Shown piece by piece: positions 11,431 to 20,801 of a DNA stretch of 64,000 nt. The notes below the pieces were generated by a model. That model had not been told where the DNA came from and made no database searches. It was given only the letters and a program-made list of their open reading frames with translations. Position numbers and translations under genes: made by a program. The stretch lies in assembly GCF_000001735.4 (NCBI RefSeq), contig NC_003070.9, positions 11,774,001 through 11,838,000 of the forward strand. Reading direction: 5' to 3'. This DNA comes from Arabidopsis thaliana (taxonomy: Eukaryota > Streptophyta > Magnoliopsida > Brassicales > Brassicaceae). The number at the start of each line of letters is the position of its first letter. Position 1 is the stretch's first letter.

Positions 11431-11885
11431 ATCCAAATCTGATATCAGACCATACAGAAGTTGTTGTTCAATGTTCATGTGTCTGCAAGCAACAGATGTT
11501 TTCTGTTTTGAGGTCTCTCTCTCCTTATGTAATGGCTTTGTAGTTTGGATTTTAGAACTTGGAATTGGCTAAAACTATTATCATTGCATATACATAATTT
11601 GGCCTTTGAACTATGGTTTTCTCGAATTATGAAAATAAAACCAAATCATTGAATTGGTGAGGCCCATTGGTGAGTATATTTAGGTAACACCGGTTATTTC
11701 CAATTATTTGACTAAACCGGGTTGAGAAGTTTAAACCGTGACTTAACCGGTTTCGTTACCTAGACTATAAATAACTCTCTTCTCCTCCACTCAACAAATT
11801 CTATTAGGGCACGCCGTACAGAGTTTACTCACTAAACAGAGGATTTTGATTCCAATCCGAATCAGCTTGAAGCAAAAATCGATCC
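11431..11885. other. MORF5 3' flank and a candidate promoter
   Basis: The first part is probably MORF5 3' UTR. A TATA-like CTATAAATAA stands at about 11764-11773, ahead of a leader-like stretch and an ATG at 11886, so a second transcription unit may start near 11795. Confidence 0.4.
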
Positions 11886-12269
11886 ATGGCGATTCTTTGG
11901 TGTCAACAACAAAAGGGTAAATTCTTTAACTGTTCTGAGGATTGTTTATGAGAGTATTATAAGTCACTACATTTGGTAAGCAAAGTGTTGTTTCTCAAAC
12001 GAAGTGACTTATGATAATCTCATGAATGGATTTTGCAACTCTTAAAGAGAGCATAGTTCTTGTGGTGCGGCTTCTTGATATTAGGATCTAGAGCATTTTG
12101 GTAGATGGTTAATGTGATTATGGTAAGGTAGAGAAAACATTAGTTGATATGCAGCAGCTAAAGCGTGAAATGGATTCTTGGTTTTTAGTATATTATCATC
12201 TTTTTGTGTGTTTGTAATGCAGGAATTCTCAGCCTTATAGTCCCACTGTCTTCTTGTGTCATGGATTAG
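11886..12269 (+). CDS. possible tiny spliced gene, 25 residues
   Basis: An ATG in fair context (CCATGG) at 11886 opens a 31-base exon ending at a good donor (GTAAAT, 11917). An acceptor at 12221-12222 continues the frame for 15 codons to a TAG at 12267-12269. The product would be a 25-residue peptide, hydrophobic in its second half. Without splicing the frame ends after 21 codons. A TATA-like box lies about 115 bases upstream. I know no family. It may be a noncoding transcript whose intron carries a foldback (11950-12021). Confidence 0.3.
11950..12021 (+). ncRNA. miRNA-like foldback
   Basis: The arm 11950-11975 and the reverse complement of 11996-12021 pair over about 22 of 26 positions around a 20-base loop. 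The core is a perfect 10-bp pair (ATAAGTCACT with AGTGACTTAT). It lies inside the intron proposed for the tiny gene. Size and pairing are within the range of a short plant MIRNA or a small MITE. Expression is unknown. Confidence 0.35.
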
Positions 12270-13350
12270 AGAAAGTGAAAGGGAAACAACTAAATAAATC
12301 CCAACATCTTCCACCTTACCGGCCTTGAACATTGATAGCTGTTAAAATGGAAGATGCTTTGGGATTTATTTTGTAGTCTTTCCTTCTAAATAGTGTTGTA
12401 TGGTGATACAGCACACGAAAATGGTTTCAGGTTTGTGTATTACAGATGCAAATGTTTCAAGCTTCTCACATCCTACCTTATATTGGAAGGTGGAACCCTA
12501 TGATTCACTATCCATTTCTATACCAAAACTTGACCAAAGAAGCTGTAACTGTGTTGATACTTGTTACAATTGAGTCTTTACTCCCACTATATGTATCTAT
12601 GAAATAAGATTGCTTTCCACCGTAGATTGATCTTCTTATAGACAAAGTGATCAAACATAGTATAGGTGAGGTGAGGTAGGAAAGATATGTGTGAGACCTT
12701 ATCTTGTTGTAGCTGACTTTGAATTTTCTTTATTCTCTAATGTATTGATAAGTGTGGAAGAAACATTTTTTTGATAATCGAAACAAAGTGATAGAGTACT
12801 AGAGAATCATCATTATCCAAACCAAAGCTTATACATCTCTCTAAACCTTTCTAGTTCTAACAAGCTCTTTTCTTGCTCCACAGTCATTTTTTCTCTTTGG
12901 ACTAGACTTAGACTACTTATTGTATATACTTACGATAAGATTGCTTTGGTTGACTTGTTACTTATCAAAGTGTTATAATTCTCTACTTTTTGTAAGCAAG
13001 GTTGCTTTCCAAATGAAGTGACTTGTGATACTCTCTCATTTGTTGATAGGTCTTATTATGGTTCTGTTTATTTAATTAATGACAACCACTTTTTGTCAGC
13101 TCTTTTTTCAAAACTTTAACAAAATTTTGGTAGTAGTTATGTTTATCTGAATCTCGAGGTAGATAGATTTTGAGATTGAAAAAGGGTATTGGTCCATACC
13201 CTTATGGAAACAGCAGACATGCATGCAATCACAAACTTCCATTTCTTAAGTTTCTTCTCATCTCTCCACCATGCATGTGTATTATACCTCTATAAAAAAC
13301 TCTATATCTACTAGAACAGAGAAGAAGCCTCCACATCTTTTGGCCTGTGC
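12270..13350. other. intergenic with a dispersed relative of the foldback
   Basis: No gene seen. At about 12990-13038 there is a diverged relative of the 11965-12020 sequence (GTAAGCAAGGTTGCTTTCC, then AAATGAAGTGACTTGTGATA). A short TTGCTTTCCA phrase also occurs near 12610. The TPD1-like promoter occupies the right end; a TATA-like CTATAAAAAA is at about 13290-13299. Confidence 0.4.
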
Positions 13351-14103
13351 ATGAGAATGGAACATATCTACAAATTCCAACATTGGCTCTTCTTCATAGG
13401 TCTTGGAGTGTTGCTGTCTCTTTCTCTGTGTAAGTTCTTGTCTAGAATTTCCCTCTTTTTCTCTCTCTTTTTCTTCTTCTTATACTATACACCAATTCCA
13501 TATTTGAATATTGTCAATGTTGCAGCTGTGAAGGCCAATGACTTCGAAGGTTCCAATGATAGAAGAAGCATTGCTCTCAAGGCTAGAAGCTTCGTTTCCA
13601 TAAACGAAAACCGCACCGCTCTTTCCAGAAAGCTACTACTCTCTCCCGGTAATTCATAGACACTGTTAGTGTTTGGCTTCACATGTTCTATTAACACTCT
13701 TTTATGTTTTAGGATCAATCTCTTTGTTTTTTTATGTATTAAGAACCTTAAAGACAAAATTTCAGACATTGGCGATGGGACCAACAGAATCGGACAAGAT
13801 TGCTCAAAAGATGATATTGTTCTCTTTCAAGGCTCAACAAATCCACTTCCTAGTGGAGTTCCTTCATATACAGTTGAGATCTTCAACTCTTGTGTCTCGG
13901 ATTGCAATATAGCAGAGATCCACGTCAGTTGTGGCTGGTTCAGCTCAGTCAGACTGGTTAACCCTCGAGTTTTCAGGCGACTCGACTACGACGATTGTCT
14001 GGTTAACGATGGTCAACCTCTTGGTCCTGGACAGTCACTCTCCTTTCAATATGCTAACAGCTTCTCTTACCCTCTCTCTGTTGCTTCAGTCTCTTGCTTC
14101 TGA
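13351..14103 (+). CDS. TDL1: TPD1-like secreted cysteine-rich protein, three exons
   Basis: Exons 13351-13429, 13526-13648 and 13766-14103 join in frame to 179 residues. The first ~30 residues form a signal peptide (L-F-F-I-G-L-G-V-L-L-S-L-S-L core). The C-terminal domain, from I-G-Q-D-C to the final S-V-S-C-F, has paired cysteines and the motif Y-T-V-E-I-F-N-S-C with I-H-V-S-C-G-W-F-S-S, the hallmark of the TPD1/MAC1 family. TPD1 is the small ligand of the EMS1 receptor kinase that sets tapetal cell fate in anthers. This paralogue (TDL1, AT1G32583 from memory) is expected in the apoplast with a related signalling role. An ATG two codons downstream (13357) is an alternative start. Confidence 0.88.
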
Positions 14104-14514
14104 TTTTAGATACTATACCAAGTTTGGTCATTTCCACAAGACTCAAAAAATGAGAAGTATTTTGGTATTGTACTTCATGTAGTGGATTAGATTCTAACTT
14201 CAGGTAGCAGTTGAACAATGTTGCTAATGTTATTGTCAAGAAAGAGTTATTTAATTTAATGATAAGCCAAAACAAACCTTCATAGTGAGTACCATCCAAA
14301 CAGTACAAGTTTTTTTTTTTTTTTTGGCAACCGATATTAAGTAGAACGTGCCAAATTATCCACTTTAACATTCAAATCATAAGCTTATAAAATCTTTCTA
14401 AACCACTCTTATTATTTTGTTTTAAGAATTAAAATTTATTATGATTTTTATGATATTTGAAATCATGCGAACATTATATTTTAGATTTATTTTTCACGAT
14501 TGAAAAATAAATTA
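14104..14514. other. intergenic between convergent TPD1-like and VQ genes
   Basis: Holds the two 3' UTRs and an 18-base T run near 14309. Nothing else seen. Confidence 0.5.
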
Positions 14515-15177
14515 TCAATTTATTTCGTATGAGAATTCTAAATCCTCATCAGGACCAATACTATCTAGATCCGAACCAAAAACTTCATGTTGAGTCATAG
14601 ACGAAAATGTGAAGTTTGGAGTCAGTGGTAGAGGATATTCATAATCAACTCGTGTTGATTGCAATGAGGAAGCACCATGCATTTCTTGGGTCGAGCCATT
14701 GAACCAGGAAGAGGGAAAAGGTTCAAAACCATTGGACTGTGGCATTGATTGTGTAGGATCTTGAGGTTGCGATTGAGCCATCATATGAGAATGATACTTA
14801 TCAAAAGGTTCTTCGAATTGGTCTCCATTAGATCCTGATGATTCTTCGAGTAAGCTTTGAAGATAAGCCATATACAATGAGACATCAGGATCCTCTTGAA
14901 CCGCCATGGCACTGGGAGGAATCGAAGAGGTCCAATTTATCGGCTCTGGTCTAATATCTTGATGCTTTGGAATGTTTTGAGGTAAACGGTCACATGGTTG
15001 AGGACTCGTTAGTTGTTGAACAAGGCTTTTGAAGTCGTTCTTGTCTATGATGTAGACTTGCACTCGCGGTTGTGTTTGCGCCAGCTGAGGTACGGAGTTA
15101 GAGTCAGCGTTTAGTTGGTCGTAGTTACTCTTCCGCTTATTCACTCTCAAGTAATCATTTTGTGGTCGCTGATACAT
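14515..15177 (-). CDS. VQ5: VQ-motif protein
   Basis: A single-exon frame of 220 residues starting at the ATG complementary to 15175-15177. Residues 49-57 carry the VQ core F-K-S-L-V-Q-Q-L-T followed by Ser, the LTS variant of F-x-x-x-V-Q-x-L-T-G. The rest is disordered and rich in Ser, Gln and Pro, with S-L-Y-M-A-Y-L-Q-S-L-L mid-chain and P-L-T-P-N-F-T-F-S-S-M near the end. VQ proteins bind WRKY factors in the nucleus and are often MAP kinase substrates. The Thr-Pro in the C-terminal motif is a candidate site. Its closest local relative is the VQ gene at 21892-22767. A copia element begins 274 bp upstream of the start codon. Matches AT1G32585 in my memory. Confidence 0.85.
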   Translation of the reverse strand: MYQRPQNDYLRVNKRKSNYDQLNADSNSVPQLAQTQPRVQVYIIDKNDFKSLVQQLTSPQPCDRLPQNIPKHQDIRPEPINWTSSIPPSAMAVQEDPDVSLYMAYLQSLLEESSGSNGDQFEEPFDKYHSHMMAQSQPQDPTQSMPQSNGFEPFPSSWFNGSTQEMHGASSLQSTRVDYEYPLPLTPNFTFSSMTQHEVFGSDLDSIGPDEDLEFSYEIN

Positions 15178-15446
15178 TTTTTAACAACAAGAATGTTTGT
15201 CACTCGTTCGCTAGGAAGAAAGTGTGCCAATCATTAGCTAGGAAGCTTCACGAGATAAGTAAGAATATTACACATATATACAACAGTTCTTTATTCATCA
15301 TAATTCATTTTAAATTCCTGATTTTGCCCACTTTAGTTCTTGATTTATTTCAATAATAAGATGATCCAACTTTAATACAAGGATATTTGTCCTTTTAAAT
15401 TTGTTTTCCATTTTTTCCATAGAAAGTAGAAAATATGTATCTACAG
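15178..15446 (-). promoter_or_regulatory. short VQ5 upstream region truncated by a copia insertion
   Basis: Only 269 bp separate the VQ5 start codon from the target duplication of the copia element, so the proximal promoter now abuts the 5' LTR. AT-rich; no strong TATA box assigned. Confidence 0.5.
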
Positions 15447-15451
15447 GTCAT
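15447..15451. repeat. target-site duplication, left copy
   Basis: GTCAT, matched by GTCAT at 20078-20082, bounding the copia element. Confidence 0.9.
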
Positions 15452-15722
15452 TGAAGAATAAAGCCCAATCGGTTTGGATTTGGGCCTGCATCTTTGTGTT
15501 GGTTCTGCAACTTTATTGGTTTTTCTAGTTTTGAATAAGTCTCCACCTTTGTAGGAGAAAGAATCGTGACATTAGTTTAGTTGCGAGAGTTTCGTAGCTT
15601 CAGTTGCTTTCTTTGTAAAGTCTATTTATTGACTAATCTGAATTCAATGCAAGTAAGAGTTTTTCAGTATCTGTTCTTGCAAATCTTTGTTTTTCCTTAA
15701 AGTGAGATTTGATAAAACAACA
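15452..15722 (+). repeat. 5' LTR of the copia element
   Basis: 271 bp, TG...CA, identical by eye to the 3' LTR. Confidence 0.93.
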
Positions 15723-15723
15723 G

Positions 15724-15735
15724 TGGTATCAGAGC
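15724..15735 (+). other. primer-binding site of the copia element
   Basis: TGGTATCAGAGC, the classic complement of the initiator tRNA-Met 3' end, one base after the LTR. Confidence 0.92.
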
Positions 15736-15767
15736 TTGTCACGAGCTTGGTACAAAAGAGAAACACC

Positions 15768-18700
15768 ATGAGTGAAAAGGAGTCGGTGATCATACCAAAA
15801 TTCGATGGTGATTATGAGCATTGGGCTATGCTCATGGAGAATCTGATAAGATCAAAGGAGTGGTGGGATATCATTGAGACGGGAATTCCAAGGCCGGAGA
15901 GAAACGTGATCCTCACCGGAGCGCAAAGAACAGAGTTGGCGGAGAAGACGGTGAAGGACCACAAAGTGAAGAACTATCTATTTGCATCAATAGATAAGAC
16001 GATTCTCAAGACGATTCTGCAGAAGGAGACGTCGAAGGACTTGTGGGAGTCAATGAAAAGGAAATATCAAGGGAATGATAGGGTTCAAAGCGCTCAACTG
16101 CAGAGGTTACGGAGAAGCTTTGAAGTTCTTGAGATGAAGATTGGAGAAACAATCACGGGTTACTTCTCAAGAGTGATGGAAATCACTAATGATATGCGGA
16201 ATCTGGGAGAAGACATGCCAGACTCCAAAGTAGTGGAGAAAATTCTGAGAACATTGGTCGAAAAATTCACATACGTTGTGTGTGCTATAGAAGAGTCTAA
16301 CAACATCAAGGAGCTTACGGTGGATGGGCTTCAAAGTTCTTTAATGGTGCATGAGCAGAACTTGAGTAGACATGATGTGGAAGAGAGAGTGTTAAAAGCT
16401 GAAACTCAATGGAGACCGGATGGAGGAAGAGGCAGAGGAGGAAGTCCAAGCCGAGGAAGAGGTAGAGGGGGTTACCAAGGAAGAGGGCGTGGCTATGTGA
16501 ACAGAGACACGGTAGAGTGTTTCAAGTGCCACAAGATGGGACATTACAAGGCGGAGTGTCCAAGTTGGGAGAAAGAAGCGAATTATGTTGAGATGGAGGA
16601 AGATCTGCTTCTCATGGCTCATGTAGAACAGATTGGTGATGAAGAGAAACAAATTTGGTTCTTGGACTCGGGATGCAGTAACCACATGTGCGGTACAAGA
16701 GAGTGGTTCCTCGAGTTGGATAGTGGTTTTAAGCAGAACGTGAGACTAGGAGATGATCGAAGAATGGCGGTAGAAGGAAAGGGAAAGCTGAGACTTGAAG
16801 TTGATGGAAGAATTCAAGTGATCTCAGATGTGTACTTTGTGCCAGGGTTGAAGAATAACCTCTTTAGCGTGGGTCAACTACAACAAAAAGGGTTAAGATT
16901 CATCATTGAAGGTGATGTGTGTGAAGTGTGGCACAAAACAGAGAAGAGAATGGTGATGCACTCAACGATGACAAAAAATCGCATGTTTGTGGTTTTTGCA
17001 GCTGTGAAAAAGTCAAAGGAGACTGAAGAAACAAGATGCCTTCAAGTGATCGGCAAAGCTAACAATATGTGGCACAAGAGATTTGGACATCTCAACCATC
17101 AAGGCTTGAGATCGCTAGCTGAAAAAGAGATGGTAAAAGGCTTACCAAAGTTTGATCTTGGAGAAGAAGAAGCAGTTTGCGATATATGCTTAAAGGGTAA
17201 GCAAATCCGAGAGTCAATTCCAAAGGAGAGTGCGTGGAAATCAACTCAGGTTCTGCAGCTTGTTCACACAGACATTTGTGGACCGATAAATCCTGCATCA
17301 ACCAGTGGGAAAAGGTACATTTTGAACTTTATAGATGACTTTAGCCGGAAGTGTTGGACTTATTTGTTGTCGGAGAAGTCAGAAACATTTCAGTTCTTCA
17401 AGGAATTTAAGGCTGAAGTCGAAAGAGAATCAGGAAAAAAATTGGTATGTTTGCGGTCAGACAGAGGAGGAGAATATAATTCGAGGGAGTTTGACGAGTA
17501 CTGCAAGGAATTTGGAATCAAGAGACAACTCACCGCAGCATATACGCCACAACAAAACGGTGTCGCAGAAAGAAAGAATCGGAGCGTGATGAACATGACG
17601 CGGTGTATGTTAATGGAGATGTCAGTGCCAAGAAAGTTCTGGCCTGAAGCTGTTCAGTATGCAGTGTATATACTGAATCGGAGTCCGTCAAAGGCTTTAA
17701 ATGACATAACTCCGGAAGAGAAGTGGAGTAGCTGGAAACCATCAGTTGAGCATCTAAGAATATTTGGCAGCCTAGCATATGCTCTTGTCCCGTACCAGAA
17801 AAGAATCAAGCTTGATGAGAAAAGCATCAAATGTGTGATGTTCGGTGTAAGCAAGGAATCCAAAGCCTATCGTCTCTATGACCCTGCAACAGGAAAAATA
17901 TTGATTAGTCGGGATGTTCAGTTTGACGAAGAAAGAGGCTGGGAATGGGAAGATAAGTCGCTGGAGGAAGAACTTGTGTGGGACAATTCTGATCATGAAC
18001 CTGCAGGAGAAGAGGGTCCAGAAATAAACCACAACGGGCAACAAGATCAAGAGGAAACAGAAGAAGAAGAAGAAACGGTAGCAGAAACGGTTCATCAAAA
18101 TCTCCCGGCTGTTGGAACAGGAGGTGTTAGACAGAGACAACAACCAGTTTGGATGAAAGATTATGTTGTTGGAAACGCCCGGGTGCTCATAACACAAGAT
18201 GAAGAAGATGAAGTTCTTGCGTTGTTCATTGGACCAGATGATCCGGTTTGCTTTGAAGAAGCGGCTCAATTAGAGGTGTGGAGAAAGGCGATGGAAGCAG
18301 AGATAACCTCCATAGAAGAGAATAACACATGGGAGTTAGTTGAATTACCTGAAGAAGCAAAGGTGATTGGGCTGAAGTGGATTTTCAAGACTAAATTCAA
18401 TGAGAAAGGAGAAGTTGATAAGTTTAAAGCAAGACTGGTTGCAAAGGGCTATCATCAGAGATATGGAGTGGATTTCTATGAGGTATTTGCACCAGTAGCT
18501 AAGTGGGATACTATCAGATTGATTCTTGGCTTAGCTGCAGAGAAAGGATGGAGTGTTTTTCAACTAGATGTGAAAAGTGCGTTTTTGCATGGAGACCTAA
18601 AGGAAGATGTGTTTGTTGAGCAGCCTAAGGGATTCGAAGTGGAAGAAGAATCCAGCAAGGTGTACAAATTGAAGAAGGCCTTATATGGCCTAAAACAAGC

Positions 18701-19772
18701 TCCAAGAGCTTGGTACAGCCGTATAGAAGAATTCTTTGGTAAAGAAGGGTTCGAAAAGTGCTACTGTGAACATACACTGTTCGTGAAGAAAGAGAGAAGT
18801 GACTTCTTGGTGGTAAGTGTGTATGTGGATGATCTTATTTACACAGGAAGCTCGATGGAGATGATTGAAGGGTTTAAAAATTCTATGATGGAGGAATTTG
18901 CTATGACTGATCTTGGAAAGATGAAGTACTTCTTGGGAGTTGAGGTCATACAAGATGAAAGAGGTATTTTCATCAACCAAAGAAAGTATGCTGCAGAAAT
19001 CATTAAGAAGTATGGAATGGAGGGATGTAATTCAGTCAAGAATCCAATTGTGCCCGGACAGAAGTTAACAAAAGCTGGAGCTGGTGATGCTGTTGATCCA
19101 ACTGAGTTTAAGCAACTCATTGGGAGCTTAAGGTACCTAACCACCACTCGACCAGACTTGATTTTCTCTGTAAATCTAGTTAGTAGGTACATGGAAAGTC
19201 CAAATGAGCAACACTTGTTGGCTGTGAAGAGAATCTTGAGGTACGTTCAAGGTACGTTGGATCTCGGGATTCAATATGAACGTGGTGGTGCTACAGAGTT
19301 GGTTGGCTTCGTTGATAGTGATTATGCCGGTGACGTCGATGACAGAAAGAGCACCTCTGGTTATGTGTTCATGTTAGGTGGAGGAGCTATAGCTTGGGCA
19401 TCTAAGAAGCAACCAATTGTGACATTATCAACAACGGAAGCAGAGTTTGTGTCAGCTTCTTATGGTGCGTGTCAAGCGGTATGGCTCAGAAACGTTTTGG
19501 AGGAGATTGGCTGCAGACAAGAAGGAGGCACACTTGTGTTCTGTGATAACAGCTCCACCATAAAGTTGTCAAAGAATCCTGTACTACATGGAAGAAGTAA
19601 GCACATTCATGTGAGGTATCATTTTCTCAGAGAGTTGGTGAAGGAAGGAACTATTAGACTTGACTATTGTACTACTACAGACCAAGTTGCAGACATCATG
19701 ACTAAGGCTGTGAAACGTGAAGTGTTTGAAGAGCTTCGGGGAAGAATGGGAGTAAGAAGAAGAGAAGAATAA
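15768..19772 (+). CDS. gag-pol polyprotein of the copia element
   Basis: A single frame of 1334 residues from the ATG at 15768. Parts in order: gag of the UBN2 type, an Arg/Gly-rich stretch and CCHC zinc knuckle near residues 240-265, aspartic protease, a GAG-pre-integrase zinc region, integrase core, reverse transcriptase and RNase H. This order defines Ty1/copia. The frame also extends upstream without an ATG into the LTR. Confidence 0.92.
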   Translation: MSEKESVIIPKFDGDYEHWAMLMENLIRSKEWWDIIETGIPRPERNVILTGAQRTELAEKTVKDHKVKNYLFASIDKTILKTILQKETSKDLWESMKRKYQGNDRVQSAQLQRLRRSFEVLEMKIGETITGYFSRVMEITNDMRNLGEDMPDSKVVEKILRTLVEKFTYVVCAIEESNNIKELTVDGLQSSLMVHEQNLSRHDVEERVLKAETQWRPDGGRGRGGSPSRGRGRGGYQGRGRGYVNRDTVECFKCHKMGHYKAECPSWEKEANYVEMEEDLLLMAHVEQIGDEEKQIWFLDSGCSNHMCGTREWFLELDSGFKQNVRLGDDRRMAVEGKGKLRLEVDGRIQVISDVYFVPGLKNNLFSVGQLQQKGLRFIIEGDVCEVWHKTEKRMVMHSTMTKNRMFVVFAAVKKSKETEETRCLQVIGKANNMWHKRFGHLNHQGLRSLAEKEMVKGLPKFDLGEEEAVCDICLKGKQIRESIPKESAWKSTQVLQLVHTDICGPINPASTSGKRYILNFIDDFSRKCWTYLLSEKSETFQFFKEFKAEVERESGKKLVCLRSDRGGEYNSREFDEYCKEFGIKRQLTAAYTPQQNGVAERKNRSVMNMTRCMLMEMSVPRKFWPEAVQYAVYILNRSPSKALNDITPEEKWSSWKPSVEHLRIFGSLAYALVPYQKRIKLDEKSIKCVMFGVSKESKAYRLYDPATGKILISRDVQFDEERGWEWEDKSLEEELVWDNSDHEPAGEEGPEINHNGQQDQEETEEEEETVAETVHQNLPAVGTGGVRQRQQPVWMKDYVVGNARVLITQDEEDEVLALFIGPDDPVCFEEAAQLEVWRKAMEAEITSIEENNTWELVELPEEAKVIGLKWIFKTKFNEKGEVDKFKARLVAKGYHQRYGVDFYEVFAPVAKWDTIRLILGLAAEKGWSVFQLDVKSAFLHGDLKEDVFVEQPKGFEVEEESSKVYKLKKALYGLKQAPRAWYSRIEEFFGKEGFEKCYCEHTLFVKKERSDFLVVSVYVDDLIYTGSSMEMIEGFKNSMMEEFAMTDLGKMKYFLGVEVIQDERGIFINQRKYAAEIIKKYGMEGCNSVKNPIVPGQKLTKAGAGDAVDPTEFKQLIGSLRYLTTTRPDLIFSVNLVSRYMESPNEQHLLAVKRILRYVQGTLDLGIQYERGGATELVGFVDSDYAGDVDDRKSTSGYVFMLGGGAIAWASKKQPIVTLSTTEAEFVSASYGACQAVWLRNVLEEIGCRQEGGTLVFCDNSSTIKLSKNPVLHGRSKHIHVRYHFLRELVKEGTIRLDYCTTTDQVADIMTKAVKREVFEELRGRMGVRRREE

Positions 19773-19795
19773 ACCGAAAAGTGTGTTTTCGGTTT

Positions 19796-19805
19796 AAGGG
19801 AGGGA
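19796..19805 (+). other. polypurine tract of the copia element
   Basis: AAGGGAGGGA directly before the 3' LTR. Confidence 0.85.
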
Positions 19806-19806
19806 T

Positions 19807-20077
19807 TGAAGAATAAAGCCCAATCGGTTTGGATTTGGGCCTGCATCTTTGTGTTGGTTCTGCAACTTTATTGGTTTTTCTAGTTTTGAATAAGTCTCCA
19901 CCTTTGTAGGAGAAAGAATCGTGACATTAGTTTAGTTGCGAGAGTTTCGTAGCTTCAGTTGCTTTCTTTGTAAAGTCTATTTATTGACTAATCTGAATTC
20001 AATGCAAGTAAGAGTTTTTCAGTATCTGTTCTTGCAAATCTTTGTTTTTCCTTAAAGTGAGATTTGATAAAACAACA
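19807..20077 (+). repeat. 3' LTR of the copia element
   Basis: 271 bp, followed by the second GTCAT at 20078-20082. Confidence 0.93.
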
Positions 20078-20082
20078 GTCAT

Positions 20083-20801
20083 TATGTATGTGTATCTTCC
20101 TATTTTCTATTTTTATTTTAATTCGAATGGAAGGTATTTTCATGGAATATATAGAAATATATGATAGTGCTAAGTATCTATTTGTTTTTAAGAAAATTTT
20201 CTATTTTTCTCTCATTTCTACATGTTCTCCTTTTTATTTTTGTACGAGTTTTTTTCTTCATTACAATCCTAGATATGTTTTAGGTACTATACAAAAAAAA
20301 TTCTTGGTAAAAACATTTTCATACAAAAGAAATAAAATAGATTAAGAGATATCATGTATTATGTAGATTCATTTAACACCTTAAATTCATATTTTGTAAG
20401 ATTTTTCCCATTTAATATGTCTTTTGCGTATGATATCATTGTTTAAGACAAGAATATGTTTCCATCGAACAAACTTTAACTTTCCTTTTAAGGAAATTAT
20501 AACGACATGAGTAATATAATACTGATATCGAAAGTATCTTTGGTAATTGGTGATATGAATTTGTATAACGTTTTGACAAAGTAGATACCACTGACGTTAA
20601 CGGTGCATTGACATACGTATCGTAGGTACAATGAAAAGTGTGGATACGTATTATATGTCGACATTGATGTTATACAGAAAATTATGATGCAATAACTATG
20701 TAATCACGCTCTCAATAAAACTTCGTTGTCCATATATAGTCATAAGACATATCTTTTTCCCGGACAATAACCAAAATATATCTGTTTTGATCAATTTTCT
20801 A
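20083..20801. other. intergenic, AT-rich, upstream of the F-box-associated gene
   Basis: No gene seen. An open frame at 20064-20345 starts inside the LTR and has no protein-like features. Confidence 0.5.

Larger units (their letters stand above)
15452..20077 (+). mobile_element. Ty1/copia LTR retrotransposon, whole-looking and young
   Basis: A 4626-bp element with 271-bp LTRs (15452-15722 and 19807-20077) that begin TG and end CA, a 5-bp target duplication (GTCAT), a primer-binding site complementary to initiator tRNA-Met and a polypurine tract. By eye I found no difference between the LTRs, which implies a very recent insertion (roughly within the last few hundred thousand years at usual plant rates). 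One long gag-pol frame in the copia order (integrase before reverse transcriptase) fills the interior, with no breaks noticed. It corresponds to the locus I remember as AT1G32590. I do not assign a subfamily. It lies between the two VQ genes. Confidence 0.95.

Noticed and set aside
16392-19192. Frames opposite the copia coding region
   Set aside because: Shadows of the polyprotein frame.
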